From Bacteroides faecium (GTDB taxonomy: Bacteria > Bacteroidota > Bacteroidia > Bacteroidales > Bacteroidaceae): a stretch of 64,000 nt of DNA. Location: contig NZ_CP050831.1 in NCBI RefSeq assembly GCF_012113595.1, positions 5,146,001 to 5,210,000 of the forward strand. Direction: 5' to 3'. Positions within the stretch are counted from its first letter, which is position 1; each line of letters starts with the position of its first letter. Positions 1-6,959 of the stretch are shown here, one piece after another. Both the position numbers and the translations under genes were made by a program. A model generated the notes under the pieces. The model saw only the letters and a list, made by a program, of their open reading frames with translations. It had not been told where the DNA came from and searched no databases.

Positions 1-2
1 TC

Positions 3-542
3 TTTTCTTATGAGGTAAGCGAAGCCTTGCACTTGTCCGACCAGGAAAAGGAAATCGTAACGGACTGCATACATAAGATACAAATCGAACTGGAACATGC
101 TATCGACAAACATAGCAAGCAGCTTATCGTGCGCAACATCGAACTGTTACTCGATTACTGTATGCGTTTCTATGAACGGCAGTTTATCACCCGCAACCAG
201 GCAAATAAAGATATTATCGTAAGGTTCGAGCATTTGCTGGATGAATATTTCCAAGGGCAGGCGGCGATGACCGAAGGGCTGCCTTCCGTAAAATACTTTG
301 CGGACAAGGTATGTCTTTCTCCCAATTACTTTGGTGACCTGATAAAAAAGGAGACGGGTAAGACTGCACAGGAGTATATCCAATGCAGAATCATTGAACT
401 TGCCAAAGAGCGGATATTAGAAGGTACGCAAACGGTCAGCCAGATAGCCTATGAACTGGGATTCCAGTATCCCCAACATTTCAGCCGGCTCTTTAAGAAA
501 CATGTCGGACATACCCCGAATGAATATAAGCAACTGAATTAA
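3..542 (+). CDS. AraC-family transcriptional regulator, 5' end missing (window edge)
   Basis: The reading frame is open to the left edge, so the start lies outside the window. An internal TTG at 27 is not the real start, because codons upstream of it (FSYEVSEALHLSD) align with the paralogous next gene (FSYLPEEALHISQ). The visible part is a linker followed by a C-terminal AraC-type double helix-turn-helix, including 'SPNYFGDLIKKETGKT' and 'IAYELGFQYPQHFSRLFKK'. Such proteins bind DNA through this domain and sense a ligand through the N-terminal half, which is not visible here. It is followed after 35 nt by a paralogue on the same strand, so the two look like a tandem duplication. The ligand and targets cannot be inferred. 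Confidence 0.9.
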   Translation, partial: FSYEVSEALHLSDQEKEIVTDCIHKIQIELEHAIDKHSKQLIVRNIELLLDYCMRFYERQFITRNQANKDIIVRFEHLLDEYFQGQAAMTEGLPSVKYFADKVCLSPNYFGDLIKKETGKTAQEYIQCRIIELAKERILEGTQTVSQIAYELGFQYPQHFSRLFKKHVGHTPNEYKQLN

Positions 543-577
543 GACGTATATAATAGATACAGGAGAACGTTAACGTC

Positions 578-1477
578 ATGGGAGATAAAATACTCAAGAT
601 AGGAACCGTGCATCAATGTAATTGTTGCCTGGGAAGCAAGACACTGCACCCGCTGGTCAGTGTCATTGACCTCTCAATGGCGGACTTATCTCCACATACG
701 GACATTAAATTCGGATTTTATACACTTCTGTTGAGCGAATGTAAATGCGAAGCTTATACATACGGACATCAGTGCTATGATTTCTCGGACGGAACCCTCG
801 TATGTCTGGCTCCGGGAGAATCAATCAGCATGAAAGAGAATAACAAGAGATTCCCTTCCAAAGGATGGATACTGGCTTTTCATCCCGACTTGATTTGCGG
901 TACCCCTCTGGGGCTTAACATACACAATTATACGTTCTTCTCTTATCTTCCCGAAGAAGCGCTGCATATCTCGCAACGTGAAAAACAGATTATTCTGGAG
1001 TTTCTGGAGAAGATCAATCAAGAACTCCAACGCTGCATCGACCGGCATAGCAAGAAAATCATTTCAAAATACATTGAGCTGTTGCTGGATTATTGCATCC
1101 GTTTCTACGAACGGCAGTTCATCACACGCAATGAAGCTAATAAGAAGATTATCAAAGAATTTAATCGTCTGCTAGATACTCATATCAGTACGAAAGCTAT
1201 TCAGTCAATCGGTATGCTTTCCTATGAATATTGCGCTAAGTTCCTTCATTTATCACCTGCATATCTCAATGACCTGCTGATATATGAAACAGGGAAATCG
1301 TTCAATGAGTATATCCAGTTCAAACGTTTCGAGATTGCAAAAGACTGGTTGCAGAATACCGATAAACCACTTAATCAGATTGCAGAGGAACTGGGATTCT
1401 CTAATTCACATTATTTCAGCCGTCTGTTCAAAAAAATCACAGGCTGTTCGCCCAATGAATTCAGAGTACCCAATTGA
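578..1477 (+). CDS. AraC-family transcriptional regulator (tandem paralogue)
   Basis: 299 residues, full length for an AraC-type regulator with an N-terminal cupin-like sensor (about 1-150) and a C-terminal double helix-turn-helix (about 195-295, with 'LSPAYLNDLLIYETGKSF' and 'IAEELGFSNSHYFSRLFKK'). The central segment 'ELLLDYCIRFYERQFITRN' is nearly identical to the preceding gene's 'ELLLDYCMRFYERQFITRN', showing recent common descent. The ATG at 578 is the only sensible start. The N-terminal region carries a CNCC cluster near residues 14-17 and further cysteines near 50-65; a metal or redox role is possible but unproven. Regulated genes are unknown. Confidence 0.92.
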   Translation: MGDKILKIGTVHQCNCCLGSKTLHPLVSVIDLSMADLSPHTDIKFGFYTLLLSECKCEAYTYGHQCYDFSDGTLVCLAPGESISMKENNKRFPSKGWILAFHPDLICGTPLGLNIHNYTFFSYLPEEALHISQREKQIILEFLEKINQELQRCIDRHSKKIISKYIELLLDYCIRFYERQFITRNEANKKIIKEFNRLLDTHISTKAIQSIGMLSYEYCAKFLHLSPAYLNDLLIYETGKSFNEYIQFKRFEIAKDWLQNTDKPLNQIAEELGFSNSHYFSRLFKKITGCSPNEFRVPN

Positions 1478-1547
1478 TGATGTTTATCAAACGGGGATTC
1501 CCATCCCCAATAAAGTATTATTAAAGCATTGCGAAACGAGAAAAAAG

Positions 1548-1721
1548 TCTTAATAAAATTTGAATTGAAATATCAAATTCTTAATCTATATTATGAAACA
1601 TACTTTTTTTCTTGGATTATTTGCAGATTTCGCAAAAGTGCGTACCTTTGCAATGTGTTTTTCATAGTATTAGATTTAAGGTTAACAAAGGTTGGAGCAA
1701 GGCGTTGCTCCTTTTTTTATG
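1548..1721 (+). repeat. Direct repeat copy A (promoter plus short hairpin RNA unit)
   Basis: The last 126 nt (1596-1721) match 3246-3371 at all but two positions, and weaker similarity extends upstream to 1548/3198. The unit contains a full Bacteroides promoter (TTTG at 1620-1623, 19 nt, TACCTTTG at 1643-1650) and a short segment ending in a terminator hairpin. The two copies flank the peptidase gene in the same orientation. Confidence 0.85.
1657..1718 (+). ncRNA. Probable small RNA, copy A
   Basis: Predicted from a strong promoter (TTTG-N19-TACCTTTG, ending at 1650) and an intrinsic terminator: GGAGCAA-GGCG-TTGCTCC at 1694-1711 followed by seven T at 1712-1718. The start is inferred as about 7 nt after the -7 element, giving an RNA of about 60 nt. 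The duplicate at 3307 keeps the transcribed part unchanged. Families of paralogous sRNAs are known in Bacteroides; membership in a named family is not claimed. Confidence 0.6.
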
Positions 1722-1751
1722 CCCAATAGTGAGAATTCCCCTAATTTTCAG

Positions 1752-1759
1752 TAACTTTG
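1752..1759 (+). promoter_or_regulatory. -7 element (TAACTTTG) for the C11 peptidase gene
   Basis: TAACTTTG fits the Bacteroides TAnnTTTG -7 element and lies about 100 nt upstream of the ATG at 1864. No matching -33 TTTG is seen at the right distance, so it is weaker than the sRNA promoter. The sRNA terminator just upstream should insulate the gene. Confidence 0.45.
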
Positions 1760-1863
1760 CAAAAGAGAGAGGTACTAAAGCTAATTTTTCTCTTGATAAG
1801 GAAAATCAAAAAGTTCTCTTTTTACGTTATATATAAAAAGAAAAATTTAATCCCCATAGAATC

Positions 1864-3141
1864 ATGGAGACAACTCACAAATATTTTCGACTGATACAAT
1901 CAGTTATCTTCATACTACTTCTTTCCTTCAGCATGAGTTCGTGTGAGAAAGAAGAACCGGTTTCCACTCCCCCGAGTACAAGACAAACAGATCCACCGGT
2001 CGACGACTTGACGGATTTTGAAACTAGTGACCCGATTATACGTCCGAATAATGAACAAACCGTATTCATGTATCTTCCCTGGTCTACTAACCTTACAAGT
2101 AACTTCAAACAGAATATTACCGATCTGAGAAAAGTCGTTGCAAGGAATATACTGAAGAATGAACGGATTATCGTGTTCATGTGTACCAAAGCGACAGAAG
2201 CTTCCCTTTTCGAGCTTGTCTATGAGGACGGAAAGGAAGTACGAAAGACTTATAAAAATTATAAGTATCCAAGTCCTTCATATACAACAGCAGATGGCAT
2301 TGCCGCTATTCTGAATGATGTTGAAACCTATGCTCCTGCCAAACGATATGCAATGATTATCGGGTGTCACGGACTGGGATGGATTCCTGTATCCAATACT
2401 CAATCCCGCAGTAGATTCAGTGCAACCAAGAGACATTGGGAATATGAAAATGTACCTATGACACGTTTATTCGGCGGACTGTCTCCCGAATATCAGACGG
2501 ATATAACTACGCTTGCCGAAGGAATAACCCGTGTCGGCCTGAAAATGGAATATATACTTTTTGATGATTGCTATATGTCGGGTGTAGAGGTAGCTTACGA
2601 TCTCAAGGATGTAACGGAGCATTTAATTGCATCTACCAGTGAAGTTATGGCGTATGGAATGCCTTATGCAGAGATTGGAGAGTATTTAATAGGCAAAGTC
2701 AATTACGAGAAGATTTGTGAAGGATTCCATTCTTTTTATTCAAATTATACAACAATGCCATGCGGTACGCTTGCTGTTACTGATTGCTCAGAATTGGGAA
2801 ATCTGGCAACCATAATGAAAGACATTAATAGCCAATATACATTTGACCCGACATTAGTCGGTTCTTTGCAAAGACTGGACGGCTATTCGCCTGTTATATT
2901 CTTCGATTGCTGGGACTATGTTTCAAAGTTGTGTCCTGACCAGGGATTATTAGCTCAATTTAAAGAACAGTTGGACAGGACTGTTCCATTCAAAAGAAAT
3001 ACAGATTATTACTATACAATGAGCGGAGGCGGAAAAAAAATAAAAATAGATACTTTCTCGGGGATTACTATTTCCGACCCGAGTACCAGTACGGAAGCTG
3101 CCAGGAAGAAAGAAACAGCCTGGTATGCCGCTACACATTGA
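1864..3141 (+). CDS. Clostripain-family (peptidase C11) lipoprotein
   Basis: 425 residues. The N-terminus is a lipoprotein signal ending in 'SFSMSSCEKEE', so the protein is probably lipidated at Cys27 and anchored to the outer membrane or cell surface. Peptidase C11 features are visible: a beta-strand ending in His-Gly ('MIIGCHGLGWIP', about 160-171) and a strand carrying the catalytic Cys ('ILFDDCYMSGVEVAYDL', about 230-246). C11 peptidases are His/Cys endopeptidases that usually cut after Arg or Lys; Bacteroides homologues include the fragipain/clostripain-like enzymes. The substrate is unknown. The gene stands alone between two copies of an sRNA repeat. Confidence 0.88.
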   Translation: METTHKYFRLIQSVIFILLLSFSMSSCEKEEPVSTPPSTRQTDPPVDDLTDFETSDPIIRPNNEQTVFMYLPWSTNLTSNFKQNITDLRKVVARNILKNERIIVFMCTKATEASLFELVYEDGKEVRKTYKNYKYPSPSYTTADGIAAILNDVETYAPAKRYAMIIGCHGLGWIPVSNTQSRSRFSATKRHWEYENVPMTRLFGGLSPEYQTDITTLAEGITRVGLKMEYILFDDCYMSGVEVAYDLKDVTEHLIASTSEVMAYGMPYAEIGEYLIGKVNYEKICEGFHSFYSNYTTMPCGTLAVTDCSELGNLATIMKDINSQYTFDPTLVGSLQRLDGYSPVIFFDCWDYVSKLCPDQGLLAQFKEQLDRTVPFKRNTDYYYTMSGGGKKIKIDTFSGITISDPSTSTEAARKKETAWYAATH

Positions 3142-3197
3142 AGAGACAGGAAACTGTCAGAATAAATACCATCACTTTGGCGACTTCCGGCAAAATC

Positions 3198-3371
3198 TCT
3201 TAATAAAAATTGAATCGAGAAAACAAAGTCTTAATCAATGTTATAAAACATACTTTTTTTCTTGGATTATTTGCAGATGTCGCAAAAGTACGTACCTTTG
3301 CAATGTGTTTTTCATAGTATTAGATTTAAGGTTAACAAAGGTTGGAGCAAGGCGTTGCTCCTTTTTTTATG
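3198..3371 (+). repeat. Direct repeat copy B
   Basis: Second copy of the 174-nt unit. Its last 126 nt (3246-3371) differ from copy A at only two positions, both between the -33 and -7 elements. The promoter is TTTG 3270-3273, 19 nt, TACCTTTG 3293-3300. Together with copy A it brackets the C11 peptidase gene. Confidence 0.85.
3307..3368 (+). ncRNA. Probable small RNA, copy B
   Basis: Identical to copy A over the predicted transcript, including the hairpin at 3344-3361 and the T-run at 3362-3368. It converges on the rtcB gene, so its hairpin may also help terminate rtcB transcription. Both RNA ends are inferred from sequence only. Confidence 0.6.
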
Positions 3372-3418
3372 TCCATACTCCAACTCTATTCTATCGGTTC
3401 CTTCGTATATAGCAGCCA

Positions 3419-4588
3419 TTATCCTTTAATCACTGCCATCGGAGCCAGTTCCACCAATGGTTTTACCAAATCCCGTTCATTGGCTATCACTTGATCGATA
3501 TCTTTATAAGCTCCCGGTGCTTCGTCAAGACCATCCTGTGTACGCAGTCCGTGAATGATACCTTGTTGATTCATTCGTTCCGTTTCTTCTTCCAGTGACA
3601 AACGACGGCAGGCATCTTTTCTTCCCATCAACCGACCTGCACCGTGCGAGCAACTCTTGAAACTCTCCGGATTACCCAAACCTTCGACAATATAAGACTT
3701 AGTACCCATAGAACCGGGAATAATACCAATCTCGCCTTCATAAGCCCGCGTCGCTCCTTTTCGGTGTACAATTACATTCTGGTCGAAATGATTTTCCCAG
3801 GCTGCATAGTTATGGGCAATATTAATCATCGGCTCGAAGTCCGTATCCGGCTTCACCGCTTGAATGGATTCACAGATACGTGTCATCATCAACTGACGGT
3901 TGGCAAAGGCAAAAGCCACACAGAAATTCATTTCATGGAAATAATCTTTTGCCATCTGTGTCTCCATAGGCAGGTAAGCCAATCCCGGTATCATTTCAGA
4001 GTACCATTTCTCGTTCCAGTATTGCGCTATCTTATTATAATGATTGGCAACCTTCAGACCGACATTTCGGCTTCCCGAATGAATCATCACCCACACATCG
4101 GAAGTATCCGTATCTTTCTGAATCTCTATAAAGTGATTACCACCGCCCAACGTACCTATCTGCTTCAAACAGGCTTCGTACTGATTCTTCACAATCGGCA
4201 TTTCTTCTAAATCAAATCCTTGAGGAAGCAGTTCTTTATCCTGCTTCTTATTCTGATGGTCGAATCCCAAAGGAATAACTTTACGAATCTTCGACATAAT
4301 GGAAGTCAAGTCCGTATAATTGAAATCCTCTGCTTTACGATTTGTCTTAATCGCACACATTCCGCATCCGATATCCACTCCCACAGCATTGGGAACAATC
4401 ACACCTTTCGTAGCTAGCACACCGCCAATGGGCATTCCTTTTCCCGCATGGGCATCGGGCATAATAGCAATATGCCTGAATGCGAAAGGAAGTGAAGTCA
4501 AATCGCGGATTTGCGACAGACAGGATTCTTCTACTTCACTCAACCACAGCTTGGCGGGTACACGTGTTCCCATAATTACTTTTTCCAT
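3419..4588 (-). CDS. rtcB: RtcB-family RNA ligase
   Basis: 389 residues from the ATG at 4588; the frame extends six codons upstream only to a TTG. RtcB joins RNA ends bearing 2',3'-cyclic phosphate or 3'-phosphate to 5'-OH ends, using GTP and Mn2+, in RNA repair or tRNA splicing. Family motifs are present: 'GVDIGCGM' (metal-binding Asp/Cys), 'GTLGGGNHFIEI', 'MIHSGSRNVG', 'NIAHNYAAWENH', 'PGSMGTKSYIVEG' and 'SCSHGAGRLMGR', whose His is the guanylylation site in the family. The RtcA cyclase or the RtcR regulator seen in some bacteria is not adjacent. Confidence 0.93.
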   Translation of the reverse strand: MEKVIMGTRVPAKLWLSEVEESCLSQIRDLTSLPFAFRHIAIMPDAHAGKGMPIGGVLATKGVIVPNAVGVDIGCGMCAIKTNRKAEDFNYTDLTSIMSKIRKVIPLGFDHQNKKQDKELLPQGFDLEEMPIVKNQYEACLKQIGTLGGGNHFIEIQKDTDTSDVWVMIHSGSRNVGLKVANHYNKIAQYWNEKWYSEMIPGLAYLPMETQMAKDYFHEMNFCVAFAFANRQLMMTRICESIQAVKPDTDFEPMINIAHNYAAWENHFDQNVIVHRKGATRAYEGEIGIIPGSMGTKSYIVEGLGNPESFKSCSHGAGRLMGRKDACRRLSLEEETERMNQQGIIHGLRTQDGLDEAPGAYKDIDQVIANERDLVKPLVELAPMAVIKG

Positions 4589-4659
4589 ACTTTTTTCTTT
4601 TATCAATTCATGTAAATCTTGTTATCGGGTGCAAAGTAAAAAGGGAAGTACGAAATCTA

Positions 4660-4690
4660 TTTGCGCAATAGAATTTATTTTCTACTTTTG
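4660..4690 (+). promoter_or_regulatory. Promoter for the RmlD-like gene
   Basis: TTTG at 4660-4663, 19-nt spacer, TACTTTTG at 4683-4690: both Bacteroides sigma-factor elements with correct spacing. The predicted start near 4697 gives a leader of about 40 nt. A near-consensus -7 for rtcB lies on the opposite strand at 4632-4639, so the two genes appear divergently transcribed. Confidence 0.7.
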
Positions 4691-4736
4691 TGGATATATC
4701 AAAAATAACAGCCCCTAATTTCTTATAAAAGGATTC

Positions 4737-5654
4737 ATGAAAAATATACTGATTATCGGCGCTAACGGGTTTACCGGACGCCAGTTATTGAATGATTTGT
4801 CTATTCATAAACAATATAACGTCACCGGATGCTCCCTGCACCCGGATATTTTTCCAACTCCGGACAAGGCCGGAAACTATCATTTCATTGAAACTGATAT
4901 ACGGGACGTGGCGGCTGTGAAAGACCTTTTCAAAGAAGTTCATCCCGATGTAGTCGTCAACTGTTCTGCTCTGTCCGTCCCCGATTATTGCGAGACACAC
5001 CACGAAGAAGCCTGTCTTACCAATGTTACGGCAGTAGAGCAACTGGCACATCTCTGTGAAGAATACAAAAGCCGCTTCATCCATCTATCTACCGATTTCG
5101 TCTTTGACGGAAGGATGAATGAGCATACCGGACAATTATATACGGAAGAAGACGTTCCTGCTCCCGTTAATTATTACGGATTTACCAAATGGAAAGGCGA
5201 AGAAAAGGTTGCCAGGATTTGTAGCAACTACGCAATAGCACGTGTAGAAATCGTCTATGGCAAGGCATTGCCAGGTCAACATGGAAATATCGTCCTATTA
5301 GTGATGAACCGTTTGAAAGCCGGACAAGAGATTCGCGTTGTATCCAATCAATGGCGAACCCCAACTTATGTCGGAGACGTATCAAACGGAATACAACTCC
5401 TGATAGAAAATACGACCAACGGAATATTCCATATCTGTGGGGATGAATGTATGACTATCGCCGAGATTGCTTACCAGGTAGCAGACTGTATGAATCTCGA
5501 CCGTTCGCTTATCCGTCCTGCCACTACGGAAGAGATGAAAGAAGCCACTCCCCGCCCCCGTTTCAGCGGAATGAGTATTGAAAAAGCTAAAACGATACTT
5601 GGATACGAACCACGAAAACTAAAAAAGGTTCTTTTTGATTGGAAACTTCTATAA
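4737..5654 (+). CDS. RmlD-like NAD(P)-dependent sugar reductase / SDR-family protein
   Basis: 305 residues, extended short-chain dehydrogenase fold. The N-terminal 'IIGANGFTGRQLL' is the dinucleotide-binding glycine motif. 'HLSTDFVFDG' and 'YYGFTKWKGEE' supply the Ser/Thr and Tyr-x-x-x-Lys catalytic residues seen in RmlD, which reduces dTDP-4-keto-rhamnose. No other rhamnose pathway genes are nearby, so a role outside dTDP-rhamnose synthesis is possible. The gene has its own promoter and no co-directional neighbour until the lysO pair. Confidence 0.82.
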   Translation: MKNILIIGANGFTGRQLLNDLSIHKQYNVTGCSLHPDIFPTPDKAGNYHFIETDIRDVAAVKDLFKEVHPDVVVNCSALSVPDYCETHHEEACLTNVTAVEQLAHLCEEYKSRFIHLSTDFVFDGRMNEHTGQLYTEEDVPAPVNYYGFTKWKGEEKVARICSNYAIARVEIVYGKALPGQHGNIVLLVMNRLKAGQEIRVVSNQWRTPTYVGDVSNGIQLLIENTTNGIFHICGDECMTIAEIAYQVADCMNLDRSLIRPATTEEMKEATPRPRFSGMSIEKAKTILGYEPRKLKKVLFDWKLL

Positions 5655-5724
5655 AGGAAAGAACACATTACCAACTTATTACAACAGTATTTTCCAGCTT
5701 CAACCTTTCAAGAATCTATCTTTA

Positions 5725-5751
5725 TTGCATATTTATTTTGAAAATATGCAA
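5725..5751. promoter_or_regulatory. Palindromic operator candidate overlapping the lysO promoter
   Basis: Perfect 10-bp arms TTGCATATTT (5725-5734) and AAATATGCAA (5742-5751) with a 7-nt centre. The -33 TTTG (5737-5740) lies inside the centre, so a bound protein would block or reposition RNA polymerase. The cognate regulator is not identifiable from the window. Confidence 0.55.
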
Positions 5752-5767
5752 TAAAGACTTATCTTTG
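5737..5767 (+). promoter_or_regulatory. Promoter upstream of the split lysO genes
   Basis: TTTG at 5737-5740, 19 nt, TATCTTTG at 5760-5767; consensus match with correct spacing. The predicted start near 5774 leaves an unusually long leader of about 285 nt before the ATG at 6059. Confidence 0.72.
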
Positions 5768-5791
5768 CACCAAAATAAAAAAAAGACCAGT

Positions 5792-5897
5792 GATGAATCA
5801 AATATTACAATTACATAACGCTTCTCCGACTCTTGCAGGGATACCTTCCTTCTGCAACTCTAGTTGCGTGCATGTGCATTGGTTCAGCGGATTCATC
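5792..5897 (+). promoter_or_regulatory. Possible structured RNA leader element
   Basis: GATGAATC at 5792-5799 is exactly complementary to GATTCATC at 5890-5897, enclosing about 90 nt that include the hairpin GCAAC-TCTA-GTTGC. A long closing stem between promoter and transporter genes suggests a cis-regulatory RNA. Not matched to a known riboswitch class. Confidence 0.3.
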
Positions 5898-5900
5898 TAA
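5793..5900 (+). other. Candidate 35-codon leader ORF
   Basis: An ATG-initiated frame ends with TAA at 5898-5900, in the leader of the lysO genes. The peptide is Cys/His/aromatic-rich near its end ('CVHVHWFSGF') and has no lysine, so it is not an obvious lysine attenuator peptide. It may be a chance frame. Confidence 0.15.
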
Positions 5901-6058
5901 ATTCACCCATCCTTTTTTTAAAGGAACTGCCTATCGACTTATTTTGTTACTCATAAGCAGTATTCCTACTTGATTTTCAACAAGATGCATCATCTTTTTT
6001 GGAAATATGCAGTGTGTAATCTAATTATTCGTTTAACCTAACCAAAAATATATACAAT

Positions 6059-6337
6059 ATGTTCTCTATTATATCTACTATGTTCTTAGGAATCGGCATC
6101 GGTTATGTATTGCGTAACTGGAGTATTCTGCAAAAGACAGAAAAGACAATTTCTCTTACAATATTCTTGTTACTCTTTATTCTCGGTGTGTCTATCGGCT
6201 CTAACAGTCTGATTGTGAACAATCTCGGAAAGTTCGGATGGCAAGCTGTTATTCTTGCTTCATCCGGTGTATTGGGAAGCCTGATTGCTGCCCGCTTAGT
6301 ATTACAACTATTTTTCAAGAAAGGAGGTAAACAATGA
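6059..6337 (+). CDS. lysO: LysO-type exporter, N-terminal half (DUF340)
   Basis: 92 residues with three predicted membrane segments (about 2-20, 30-48, 60-85). It corresponds to the first part of E. coli LysO (YbjE), an inner-membrane L-lysine exporter encoded by one gene of about 299 codons. Here its stop overlaps the start of the next frame (ATGA at 6334-6337), consistent with translational coupling of two chains that form one transporter. Conserved 'LGVSIGSN' recurs as 'VGISIGSN' in the second half, showing internal duplication. Confidence 0.75.
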   Translation: MFSIISTMFLGIGIGYVLRNWSILQKTEKTISLTIFLLLFILGVSIGSNSLIVNNLGKFGWQAVILASSGVLGSLIAARLVLQLFFKKGGKQ

Positions 6338-6954
6338 AAGGAAGTCTGATTGTTATATTATTCTTTTGCGTAGGCTGTGTCATGGGACTTTTCAATAAGT
6401 TCCAATTTGATACACACACCATTTCCATGTACATATTGTACGCGCTGATGCTACAAGTAGGTATCAGTATCGGTTCCAACAAGAATCTGAAAGCTATCAT
6501 CTCACATCTGCACCCCAAGATGTTGCTGATTCCGTTGGGCACTATTATCGGTACATTGTTGTTCTCTGCCCTGGCAAGCATATTGTTAAGCCAATGGAGT
6601 GTATTCGACTGCATGGCAGTGGGAAGCGGATTTGCTTATTACTCGCTTTCCTCTATCCTCATCACCCAGTTCAAAGAGCCGTCTATCGGCTTGCAACTGG
6701 CTACTGAACTGGGAACAATCGCCTTGCTGACTAATATCTTCCGTGAAATGATGGCACTTCTCGGAACTCCGCTCATCAAGAAGTACTTCGGGAAATTGGC
6801 TCCCATCTCTGCGGCGGGAGTCAATTCCATGGATGTACTATTGCCTTCTATCAGCAGATATTCGGGAAAAGAAATGATTCCTATCGCCATCTTGCATGGT
6901 ATCCTCATTGATATGAGCGTCCCGGTATTCGTTTCTTTTTTCTGTAATCTCTAA
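6334..6954 (+). CDS. lysO: LysO-type exporter, C-terminal half
   Basis: 206 residues, about six membrane segments. It carries the strongest LysO signatures: 'GSGFAYYSLSSILIT' (E. coli ASGFGWYSLSGILLT) and 'NSMDVLLPSISRYSG...IPIAILHGILI' near the C-terminus. Its start overlaps the upstream half by 4 nt. The intact overlap, without a frameshift scar, argues that the two-gene arrangement is functional. Expected role: export of excess lysine or lysine-like compounds from the cytoplasm. Confidence 0.8.
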   Translation: MKGSLIVILFFCVGCVMGLFNKFQFDTHTISMYILYALMLQVGISIGSNKNLKAIISHLHPKMLLIPLGTIIGTLLFSALASILLSQWSVFDCMAVGSGFAYYSLSSILITQFKEPSIGLQLATELGTIALLTNIFREMMALLGTPLIKKYFGKLAPISAAGVNSMDVLLPSISRYSGKEMIPIAILHGILIDMSVPVFVSFFCNL

Positions 6955-6959
6955 AGGAA

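Larger units (their letters stand above)
1478..1863. other. Intergenic region: repeat copy A and clostripain-gene promoter
   Basis: This 386-nt gap between the AraC gene and the C11 peptidase gene holds copy A of a 174-nt repeat (1548-1721) that encodes a probable small RNA. Downstream of it is a separate promoter for the peptidase gene. No credible protein-coding frame is present. Confidence 0.7.
5655..6058 (+). other. Intergenic region and long leader of the split lysO operon
   Basis: 404 nt between the RmlD-like gene and the transporter. It holds a palindrome overlapping a good promoter, then about 285 nt of predicted untranslated leader containing an 8-bp closing stem, small internal hairpins and one short reading frame. 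It does not match a lysine riboswitch as far as I can judge. A further AATATGCA half-site occurs near 6003-6010. Confidence 0.6.

Noticed and set aside
5774..6058. Known lysine riboswitch in front of the lysine exporter genes
   Set aside because: The conserved lysine-riboswitch core segments are not recognisable; only generic stems are seen, so I report an unclassified leader instead.
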